A stretch of 21,946 nucleotides of DNA from Fusibacter_D sp033549245. GTDB taxonomy: Bacteria > Bacillota > Clostridia > Peptostreptococcales > Acidaminobacteraceae. The notes under the pieces are model-generated. The model had not been told where the DNA came from, did not search any database, and worked only from the letters and a program-made list of their open reading frames with translations. The DNA is taken from assembly GCA_033549245.1 (NCBI GenBank), contig JAWSUW010000044.1, positions 1 through 21,946 of the forward strand. Direction: 5' to 3'. The translations under genes were made by a program, and so were the position numbers. Numbering within the stretch: position 1 is the stretch's first letter; each line of letters starts with the position of its first letter. Of this stretch, positions 16,175-21,946 are shown one piece after another.

Positions 16175-18355
16175 TCAAACGTAACGGCCATCGTTGATAA
16201 AATCATTTTGCTTTATGACATGCCACTTGCCGCTGTCATCTATAAGATAAAACGTTATGGATTTAAGAGCCATATCGTTTGTATCAACTGATACGTGATA
16301 TTCATTTCCGATTCGATTTACCTTAAAAATTGTTTTAAGTGAATCGCCCGATTCATAGCCTTTTGTAAGGCCATCATCGTTATACAGTTCATAGTTTGCC
16401 GTATCTGGTACAAAACCCAAAACCACCAAATTCGATTCATCTAAAGCTGAGATCCTATTTTCCGGTTTGGTCATGACCAGTAGTTTACCTTGTTTCAAGT
16501 ATAGTGGAATTTCATTCAGAGCAACATCCATATAGTGATAACCTTCTTCCAACAATTTAAATTGCTTTTCACCAAGGTGCTCAAAAGCTGTCGCTTTCCA
16601 TAGAACCATTTTTTCCGGAAGATAAACTGATCTTCCTCTGGAATTTTGTTCATAAACTGGTGCGAGCATCACTGAATCACCGAGCAACAATTGATCTTCT
16701 ACTAATTTGGCTCTAGGATGACCATATTCATATGAAAGTGGTGCAAATAATAAATCATGATTAAAATTGGCCTTCATAAATTCCGAATAGAGATATGGGA
16801 CCAATGCATATCGCAATTTAACTACATCTCTGATTCGGTCCAAAGTATTTGCTTCAAACATCCAAGGTTCTTGTTTTCGGGTTCCCATCGCACTGTGGTT
16901 TCTAAGAAGTGGAGTGAAAATACTGAACTGAAGCCATCTGGTCATAAGTTCACCACTTGCCTCTCCTCCGAATCCGCCTGTGTCCGCACCAGAGTACAAA
17001 AATCCAGCCATTCCAAGACCTGGCATCATTTGGATGTTGAGTTTGAGGTGCTCCCACCATGAGTGATTGTCTCCTGTCCATATTCCAGAGTATTTTGCCA
17101 TTCCGATATGTGAAGCTCTAGTGATCATCAGATGTCTTTTTTCAGGTGAATAACTTATAAATCCTTCAGCTGCTGCTCTTGTCATGAAATAACCATATAA
17201 ATTGTGGACGTCATAATGGTTTACTTTCACGCCATCATAACTATGGTACATACTCTTGTAATCAGATTCGGCATTGGATATATTCATAATTTTATCTTTT
17301 AGTTCAAAGAATGTATAAATATCTAAATTTTTACCTTCTTGATCCGCCACAAATTCTATGGCATCCTTAAGACCTTGCTCAGAATAAAAAATAGCTGGCT
17401 CATTCATATCGTTCCAAAAGCCTTCGATGCCAAGATCCATCAATCGATGATATTTCTGGCCAAACCATTTTCGCGTTTGACTATTTAGAAAATCGGGAAA
17501 ATGAACTTTTCCAGGCCATACTGCCGCAACAAAAGGATTTCCATTCTCGTCATTGCAAAAATAACTATTTTTGACACCTTCTTCATAAACGTCGTAACCG
17601 GATTCTATCTTGACTCCTGCGTCAATGATTGGAATCAACTGGATACCTTTCACCTTCAAATCGCTAACGAAAGTTTTGAAATCTGAAAAACGTTCATCGC
17701 TCACCGTAAAATCTTTAAAGCGCTCCATATAATCAATATCCAGATATATGGCATCACATGGCAAATCGTATTCATCAAATTTTTCGGCGATTGAAACCAC
17801 CTCGTTTTTATCCACATAACTCCAGCGGCTTTGCTGATAACCAAATCCCCACTTTGGAGGAACATAGCTCTGGCCGATCAAACTTCTGAACATTTTAATG
17901 ATTTCTTTATAGGTCCCATTAAAAATATACGCATCAAAATCAACACCTTCGACATCGATTTTGAGAATATCTTGATGCTCAAACCCAACGTCAAAAGACA
18001 CTTTTCCAGCAAAGTCAATATATATCCCCCAAGGATGTTCACTCTGTACCACAAAAAAATTATGGGCACCATAGAGTGATTTCTTATCCGGAGTATGATT
18101 TGGGTCATCAGAACAAAATGACTCATATACAAATCCTCTTTTGTTCATGCCTCTTACACTTTGTCCTAAACCATAAACCACGTCACCATCACGTAGGTCC
18201 AATTTCCATATAAGATGGTTCTTACTTTTTTCAATTGCTCCTGGTACGTAAAATGACTCTGTCTCATTAAACAGTTCTTTGTGAATCGTATCTGTAGGTA
18301 TCATTTCTCCAAATGATATCTTTTGAACGCCTTCAATAGATTGAAAAAATCTCAT
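16175..18355 (-). CDS. GH31 family alpha-glucosidase, cytoplasmic
   Basis: A 726-residue glycoside hydrolase family 31 enzyme. An N-terminal beta-sandwich (to about 165) precedes the barrel, which holds the nucleophile motif GFWNDMNEP (D316) and the acid/base motif GIWTGDNHSWWEHL (D429), with RNHSAMGTRKQEPW forming part of the substrate site; beta domains follow. There is no signal peptide, so it should act inside the cell on short alpha-glucosides and release glucose for the glucokinase. GH31 also includes alpha-xylosidases and transglycosidases, but the GFWNDMNEP form and the glgP-glk-pgi context favour an alpha-glucosidase. AGGTGAT precedes the ATG, 16 bases after lacI. Substrate chain length cannot be read from the sequence. 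Confidence 0.93.
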   Translation of the reverse strand: MRFFQSIEGVQKISFGEMIPTDTIHKELFNETESFYVPGAIEKSKNHLIWKLDLRDGDVVYGLGQSVRGMNKRGFVYESFCSDDPNHTPDKKSLYGAHNFFVVQSEHPWGIYIDFAGKVSFDVGFEHQDILKIDVEGVDFDAYIFNGTYKEIIKMFRSLIGQSYVPPKWGFGYQQSRWSYVDKNEVVSIAEKFDEYDLPCDAIYLDIDYMERFKDFTVSDERFSDFKTFVSDLKVKGIQLIPIIDAGVKIESGYDVYEEGVKNSYFCNDENGNPFVAAVWPGKVHFPDFLNSQTRKWFGQKYHRLMDLGIEGFWNDMNEPAIFYSEQGLKDAIEFVADQEGKNLDIYTFFELKDKIMNISNAESDYKSMYHSYDGVKVNHYDVHNLYGYFMTRAAAEGFISYSPEKRHLMITRASHIGMAKYSGIWTGDNHSWWEHLKLNIQMMPGLGMAGFLYSGADTGGFGGEASGELMTRWLQFSIFTPLLRNHSAMGTRKQEPWMFEANTLDRIRDVVKLRYALVPYLYSEFMKANFNHDLLFAPLSYEYGHPRAKLVEDQLLLGDSVMLAPVYEQNSRGRSVYLPEKMVLWKATAFEHLGEKQFKLLEEGYHYMDVALNEIPLYLKQGKLLVMTKPENRISALDESNLVVLGFVPDTANYELYNDDGLTKGYESGDSLKTIFKVNRIGNEYHVSVDTNDMALKSITFYLIDDSGKWHVIKQNDFINDGRYV

Positions 18356-18371
18356 GTTATCACCTCATGAT

Positions 18372-19388
18372 CTATAATGGAATGCAAGATGCCCTCTCAA
18401 TAAGAGCCGTATCGAAAACCACATGTCTATGTGGTTTTTCCTCATCTAAAATGGAAATCATTATATCGGCAGTCATCATCGCTATTTCTTCAACAGGTTG
18501 ATGGACTGTCGTCAAAGTCGGATTAAAATAGGCAGCGTAATCAATATCATCAAATCCCATCAAAGATATATCCTCAGGTATTTTAAGTCCTTTCTCGAAT
18601 ATAGCCTTTGCAGCGCCTATGGCCATAATGTCGGAAATCGCAAATACTGCTGTGAGCTTGCTGGTCTTATCCAGCAATCTCACCATAGCCTCATAGCCTG
18701 TTTCAAACGTATAAGCACCAACTTCGAAAAGTTCATCCTTCTTTTCGATGCCATGCTTTTCAAGTGCTTTTATGTAGCCTTCTGTTCTATAGGTCCCTAC
18801 AGATTTGTCATCTTCACCTGTAGAGATGATTCCTATGGAACTATGTCCAATGTTGCACAAATAATCTACAGCATTGAATGCGGCCTTTTCATTGTCAATA
18901 ATTACACTTGAAAAGATATTCCTATCTGCTTTTTCAGGAATCTCGGTTGAAGACAATATGAAAGGAACACGCAATCTCTCAATATCGAGATCACTTAATC
19001 GGTCAAAATCGCCTCCCAAGCAGATCACTCCCATCAATTTTTTCTCCATAATAAATTCATATGCGGCGTCAATATCTTTATTGTTATCTATATTGTAATG
19101 AATGATTGCTGAATAACCCGCACGCGCCAATTTCTTTTCAATGGATTGAATCATCCGTGCAAAAAAAGGATTGTACATTCCTTTGACTAAGATTCCAATA
19201 TGATTGGATTCAGTCCTTTTTAGATTTCTTGCACTGTTGTTAGGAATATAATTATACTGCTCAATCACTTCCAACACATGCTTTCGAGTTTCTTCTTTCA
19301 CATCTGAATGTTGATTGATCACCCGAGAAACCGTACTGACTCCAACACCTGCAATTCTAGCGATATCTCTAATATTCAAGTTTTTCAC
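18372..19388 (-). CDS. LacI-family transcriptional repressor of the glucan operon
   Basis: A 338-residue regulator, from GTG at 19388. Residues about 3-22 are the LacI helix-turn-helix (NIRDIARIAGVGVSTVSRVI), followed by the hinge helix region and a periplasmic-binding-protein-like effector domain (from about 57, NHIGILVKGMYNPFFARMI) that ends in LIERASC. AGGAGG (19393-19398) lies 4 bases before the GTG; the open frame extends to an ATG at 19418, but that codon lies inside the operator and has no ribosome site. It is first in the operon, 16 bases before GH31. Two operator copies nearby suggest it represses itself and the operon and is released by a glucan-derived sugar (inference). It is less likely to be CcpA itself, given its place as first gene of a sugar operon. 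Confidence 0.92.
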   Translation of the reverse strand: MKNLNIRDIARIAGVGVSTVSRVINQHSDVKEETRKHVLEVIEQYNYIPNNSARNLKRTESNHIGILVKGMYNPFFARMIQSIEKKLARAGYSAIIHYNIDNNKDIDAAYEFIMEKKLMGVICLGGDFDRLSDLDIERLRVPFILSSTEIPEKADRNIFSSVIIDNEKAAFNAVDYLCNIGHSSIGIISTGEDDKSVGTYRTEGYIKALEKHGIEKKDELFEVGAYTFETGYEAMVRLLDKTSKLTAVFAISDIMAIGAAKAIFEKGLKIPEDISLMGFDDIDYAAYFNPTLTTVHQPVEEIAMMTADIMISILDEEKPHRHVVFDTALIERASCIPL

Positions 19389-19410
19389 GCTGCCTCCTAA
19401 CGAAACGAAA

Positions 19411-19450
19411 ATTAGCATGGAAACGTTACTGGTAACGTTTCCATGCTAAT
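19411..19450. promoter_or_regulatory. 40-base palindromic operator at the lacI promoter
   Basis: Two 19-base arms are perfect inverted copies around a central TG. Each arm contains TGGAAACGTTAC; together they form two overlapping CG-centred LacI-type sites 12 bases apart, the right-hand one being TGGTAACGTTTCCA (19430-19443). It begins directly after the -10 element, so a bound repressor would block initiation. On the minus strand it is also followed by TTTTCGTTTCG, so as RNA it could form a hairpin that stops read-through from dinB. Confidence 0.85.
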
Positions 19451-19459
19451 AGTATATCA
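19451..19459 (-). promoter_or_regulatory. Extended -10 promoter of the lacI-GH31-glgP-glk-pgi operon
   Basis: On the minus strand TGATATACT is an extended -10 (TGn plus TATACT). A good -35 is lacking at 17 bases upstream (only an AT-rich hexamer), which is common for extended -10 promoters. The operator lies immediately downstream. Confidence 0.55.
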
Positions 19460-19483
19460 CACCCATTTGTAAATTAAAACCCT

Positions 19484-20560
19484 TTACTTGGGGTCAAATT
19501 CTTCTGGATTTTCTTCCAAAAGATTGAACTGTTTATATGATTCAGATTCAAGATTGGAGGCGGTCAACCCTACCAGTCTTACAGCTTTATCAAGTTTCAG
19601 ATTTCTGAACATGATCTGAAGAGCTTCACTCAAGACAGCATAATTGTTTGTATGATAATCCAAACTATGACTCTTTGTAAATTGCTCGAAGTCACAATAT
19701 TTGATTTTGATTGTTAATGTTTTGGTGGTCAGAGATCGTTTTGCAAGACCAGAATGGATTTTACCTAGATAATCTTCAAGAATGGTTAAAAGTGCCGATC
19801 TGTCAAACGTGTCTTCACTTAGTGTCGTCTCTTTTCCATAGGATTTCCTTGTGTGATTCTCTATAACAGGCCTTTGATCGATTCCGTGAATTCTCTGAAC
19901 GATTTCTTTGGACCAACTTTCTCCCAAAATATCACCTAGTAAACTCTCTGGATATTGATACAAATCCTCAATAGTAAAAATCCCTATTCGATTCAATCTT
20001 TCACAAGTTTTTCTCCCTAAACCATGAATTTTGATAATCGGAAGCGGCAATAAAATATTCGGAATATCCACCGCTTTTATTTCAAATATGCCATCTGGTT
20101 TTTTCCAATCCGAGGCAAGTTTGGCCAAAAATTTATTATATGAGATCCCTACTGAGATAGTAAGACCTGTCATTGCATTAATATCTTTTTTTATTTGACA
20201 GGCGATTTCCATGGTCGTTTCTTTCTCTTCTGTTACATCTATATATGCCTCATCAATTGAAACTCGTTCAACATGTTCGAATTTTTCTTCAATATATTTG
20301 AATATCTGTATAGATATCTCCTGGTATCGGTTCATTCTACCATGAACAAAGATGCCCTGAGGACATAGCTTTTGAGCAACAACACTACTCATTGCACTTC
20401 GCACACCATACTTTCTGGCTTCGTAAGAACACGTTGCGACTACTCCTCGATCTGATTTTCCCCCGACAATCAGAGGTTTGCCACGATATTCAGGATAATC
20501 CAATTGTTCAACAGACGCAAAAAAAGCATCTATATCAAAATGTATGATTCTTCTAGTCAT
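19484..20560 (-). CDS. dinB: DNA polymerase IV (Y-family translesion polymerase)
   Basis: A 358-residue Y-family polymerase for bypass of damaged template. IIHFDIDAFFASVEQ supplies metal-binding D9; SYEARKYGVRSAM is the fingers motif; SIDEAYIDVT supplies D103 and E104; helix-hairpin-helix residues IHGLGRKTCERLNRIGI follow; and the little-finger domain ends in a KQFNLL sequence that resembles the sliding-clamp binding motif (QxxLF type). The open frame runs on to 20605, but the start is placed at 20560: an AGAGG site lies 5 bases upstream, the protein then begins as relatives do, and the added stretch would cover a LexA box. It is a single gene with its own SOS-type promoter. Confidence 0.96.
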   Translation of the reverse strand: MTRRIIHFDIDAFFASVEQLDYPEYRGKPLIVGGKSDRGVVATCSYEARKYGVRSAMSSVVAQKLCPQGIFVHGRMNRYQEISIQIFKYIEEKFEHVERVSIDEAYIDVTEEKETTMEIACQIKKDINAMTGLTISVGISYNKFLAKLASDWKKPDGIFEIKAVDIPNILLPLPIIKIHGLGRKTCERLNRIGIFTIEDLYQYPESLLGDILGESWSKEIVQRIHGIDQRPVIENHTRKSYGKETTLSEDTFDRSALLTILEDYLGKIHSGLAKRSLTTKTLTIKIKYCDFEQFTKSHSLDYHTNNYAVLSEALQIMFRNLKLDKAVRLVGLTASNLESESYKQFNLLEENPEEFDPK

Positions 20561-20573
20561 TTCAGCCTCTTTC

Positions 20574-20587
20574 AGAACATCTGTTCT
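20574..20587. promoter_or_regulatory. LexA (DinR) SOS box of dinB
   Basis: AGAACATCTGTTCT has perfect 5-base inverted arms around ATCT and fits the Firmicutes LexA consensus GAAC-N4-GTTC. It lies between the dinB -10 element and the ATG, where a repressor would block transcription. Confidence 0.88.
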
Positions 20588-20593
20588 ATATAG

Positions 20594-20622
20594 ATTATAA
20601 ACCATTTCATGAATTTTATCAA
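20594..20622 (-). promoter_or_regulatory. Sigma-A promoter of dinB
   Basis: On the minus strand TTGATA (20617-20622) and a perfect TATAAT (20594-20599) are exactly 17 bases apart, 33 bases before the ATG and just upstream of the LexA box. Confidence 0.8.
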
Positions 20623-20707
20623 ATCATTTCAGATTTTATAAATTTCTATTCGCATAATATCATCTCTGTGTTACACTGTATTCAAATAATAGATATAGGG
20701 AGACATT

Positions 20708-21568
20708 ATGCAAATCAGCAGACGTATGGCAGTATTCTATCTCATCATCGCAGCGACTCTTTGGAGTACCGGTGGATTGTTCATCAAATGGATTTCTTGG
20801 CAACCAATGGCAATTTCAGGTATGAGAAGTGGCATAGCAGCACTAGTTTTATTGATATATTGGTTCGTACGATACAAAAAAAGGATTCCACGTCCCAACA
20901 AGACCGTCATTTTCGGGGCTATCAACTATATGATCCTTGTCACGCTTTTTGTGACCGCAAATAAACTCACGACTTCAGCGAATGCTATACTTTTGCAATT
21001 TACTGCTCCCGTCTGGCTTCTTCTGATTGGACGAGTGTTTTATAAGGATGCCATTGCTAGAATCGATATATTAACTGTTATCGCTGTATTTGCGGGAATG
21101 GGCCTTTTCTTCATGGGTGATCTTGATGCTGGAGGATTGATCGGTAACTTTTTAGCCATTATAAGCGGTATAACCATGGCAATTATGATTTTAAACCTCA
21201 ACAAATTAAAAGTGCATCGTCCAGTTGAGATTATACTCTGGGGTAATATTATGACTTTTATTGTAGGCATTCCTTTTTATTCGGGAATTGACTGGTACCC
21301 AGAAGCCTTTGCTGGCATAGCATTTCTTGGTATTTTTCAACTGGGTCTTGCGTATGTGTTTTATACTTCCGGCATACAATCTGTCACAGCTATAGAAGGG
21401 ATCCTGATTCCTGTAATTGAACCGTTGCTCAACCCAGTATGGGTGTTTTTTGGAACTGGTGAACAACCGTCTGTATACGGTTTGGTTGGTGGAATTATAG
21501 TTTTGACAGCGATTATAGTTAGGAATTATGTGCTTACTAAGAGAAAAGTCCAAAAGGCGTCAACATAG
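20708..21568 (+). CDS. EamA-family (drug/metabolite transporter superfamily) permease
   Basis: A 286-residue membrane protein with about ten hydrophobic helices in two five-helix halves, each an EamA repeat. The first repeat begins LIIAATLWSTGGLFIKW and holds LQFTAPVWLLLIGR; the second has LGLAYVFYTSGIQSVTAIEGILIPVIEPLLNPVW, the signature end of EamA repeats. The C-terminus is short and basic. These proteins export or import small metabolites such as amino acids or nucleosides; the substrate cannot be predicted. GGGAGA lies 7 bases before the ATG. It is divergent from dinB (about 150 bases between starts) and converges with the rRNA operon. I saw no confident promoter, and nothing in the context points to a function. 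Confidence 0.92.
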   Translation: MQISRRMAVFYLIIAATLWSTGGLFIKWISWQPMAISGMRSGIAALVLLIYWFVRYKKRIPRPNKTVIFGAINYMILVTLFVTANKLTTSANAILLQFTAPVWLLLIGRVFYKDAIARIDILTVIAVFAGMGLFFMGDLDAGGLIGNFLAIISGITMAIMILNLNKLKVHRPVEIILWGNIMTFIVGIPFYSGIDWYPEAFAGIAFLGIFQLGLAYVFYTSGIQSVTAIEGILIPVIEPLLNPVWVFFGTGEQPSVYGLVGGIIVLTAIIVRNYVLTKRKVQKAST

Positions 21569-21571
21569 TAT

Positions 21572-21655
21572 AGATTTTACGCAGTAAAATCTGGCGTGTT
21601 TGTGTTTTGCGAAGCAAAATACATCAGCCGTTATGTAGCTTTATATGCTATGTAA
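21572..21655. repeat. Cluster of three adjacent small hairpins
   Basis: Three stem-loops follow one another after the EamA stop: AGATTTTAC/GTAAAATCT (21572-21592, loop GCA, perfect 9 pairs), TGTGTTTTGC/GCAAAATACA (21601-21623, loop GAA, one G-T pair), and TTATGTAGC/GCTATGTAA (21631-21655, two G-T pairs). GGC at 21593-21595 could also pair with GCC at 21627-21629 around the second stem. There are no T runs after them, so a normal terminator is unlikely except as a 3'-end barrier. It resembles the palindromic repeat units scattered between genes in some bacteria. Confidence 0.6.
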
Positions 21656-21833
21656 GAAACGTTTAATAGCCATATGTCCATCTGATCATTATGTAAAAAT
21701 GTACAATCCTTATATCGCACCCTCATCTGAATATTAAATTAAACAGTGTACCTCCTGTATTATCAATGTTTCGTTTCACAAAACATTAATAATACTACGT
21801 TCGGCCGATATTTTCGCTACGCATAAAATCGCA
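21656..21833. other. AT-rich spacer without a gene between the hairpin cluster and the rRNA terminator
   Basis: I find no convincing coding frame or promoter here. It contains another stem, AATGTTT/AAACATT (21765-21771 with 21781-21787), extended by TAT/ATA, and an imperfect one around CGATATTTT and AAAATCG (about 21807-21831). It separates a plus-strand gene from an rRNA operon read on the minus strand. Confidence 0.5.
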
Positions 21834-21871
21834 AAAAGAGAGTCTGATGAAAAATCATCGGACTCTCTTTT
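21834..21871 (-). terminator. Terminator of the rRNA operon
   Basis: A 17-pair stem built of AAAAGAGAGTC/GACTCTCTTTT (21834-21844 with 21861-21871), one T-G pair and GATGA/TCATC, with an AAAA loop, lies just after the 3' end of the 5S rRNA as read on the minus strand. T residues continue on that strand. Confidence 0.9.
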
Positions 21872-21877
21872 CTTAAA

Positions 21878-21946
21878 CCAGCAACGTTCTACTCTCCCAC
21901 GGGGCTGGTCGTAACCTTCGGTTACTGCTCGCCTATGCAGCCTACA
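21878..21946 (-). rRNA. 5S rRNA, 3' part (cut by right window edge)
   Basis: Read on the minus strand the segment ends GTGGGAGAGTAGAACGTTGC, which is the strongly conserved 3' end of bacterial 5S rRNA (loop E, helix V and helix I strands), and a strong terminator follows 7 bases later. It implies that an rRNA operon enters from the right. The part before this (21904-21946) does not show the usual CCGATGGTA strand in a clear form; the nearest is CCGAAGGTTA, inside a GTAACC-GAA-GGTTAC hairpin (21911-21925). The call of 5S is likely; the upstream part is unusual. Confidence 0.72.

Noticed and set aside
16150..16206. Longer glgP start at 16206
   Set aside because: It would overlap the end of GH31 and translate through the operator; the ATG at 16149 has an AAGGAGG site and gives the usual GlgP N-terminus.
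1..21946. CRISPR arrays, insertion sequences, tRNA genes, prophage or defence genes
   Set aside because: No regularly spaced direct repeats, transposase or integrase motifs, tRNA-like T-loops or known defence domains were seen while reading the window; all large frames are explained by core genes.

Overview
The window looks like chromosomal DNA from a low-GC Gram-positive bacterium, most likely a member of the Clostridia. The evidence is AT-rich, strong Shine-Dalgarno sites (AGGAGG type), sigma-A-like promoters, a ClpC-RadA-CarD-YacL stress and repair block, a DUF1573-like small protein of the type seen beside radA in clostridia, a B12-dependent class II ribonucleotide reductase, a Firmicutes-type LexA box and ROK glucokinase/LacI carbohydrate regulation. 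Genus cannot be fixed from this sequence. Nearly every gene is on the minus strand; only two genes, the DUF1573-like gene and an EamA transporter, are on the plus strand. No CRISPR array, transposase, prophage or toxin-antitoxin module was seen.

Region 1-5.8 kb (read on the minus strand): clpC overlaps radA by 8 bases. A terminator shared with the converging DUF1573-like gene follows, then carD with its own promoter and terminator, and then yacL (PIN-TRAM membrane protein), which runs off the left edge and also has its own promoter. This resembles the Firmicutes clpC-radA-disA-yacL neighbourhood, but ctsR-mcsA-mcsB are absent upstream of clpC and disA is absent after radA. A small plus-strand cysteine-containing gene occupies the radA-carD gap.

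Region 5.8-11.4 kb: an EF-G-like translational GTPase stands alone between terminators. Next comes an nrdJ-nif3 pair. The nrdJ promoter (TTTACA-17-TACAAT) carries two NrdR boxes exactly 30 bases apart, one of them on the -10 element.

Region 11.4-19.5 kb: a five-gene intracellular alpha-glucan operon, lacI-family regulator, GH31 alpha-glucosidase, glycogen/maltodextrin phosphorylase, ROK glucokinase and phosphoglucose isomerase, ends in a good terminator. GH31 releases glucose for the glucokinase, the phosphorylase releases glucose-1-phosphate, and Pgi passes glucose-6-phosphate to glycolysis. A phosphoglucomutase is needed but is not in the window. The same GGAAACGTTTCC-type operator core is found at the lacI promoter, inside a 40-base near-perfect palindrome, and again between GH31 and glgP, so the local LacI protein (or CcpA) probably controls both points.

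Region 19.5-21.9 kb: dinB (DNA polymerase IV) with a strong promoter and a perfect LexA box; a divergent EamA-family permease; about 260 bases without a gene that are dense in small hairpins; then the terminator and 3' end of an rRNA operon entering from the right, whose last gene is a 5S rRNA that looks unusual before its helix V.

Most of the window is recognisable housekeeping and sugar metabolism. I do not see a clear new defence or mobile system. The best leads are the shared operator circuit, the DUF1573-like gene, the divergent ClpC, the hairpin cluster and the odd 5S end. Starts of yacL, the DUF1573-like gene, pgi, glk, glgP, lacI and dinB were chosen from ribosome binding sites and family alignment remembered from knowledge, and differ from the longest open frames.
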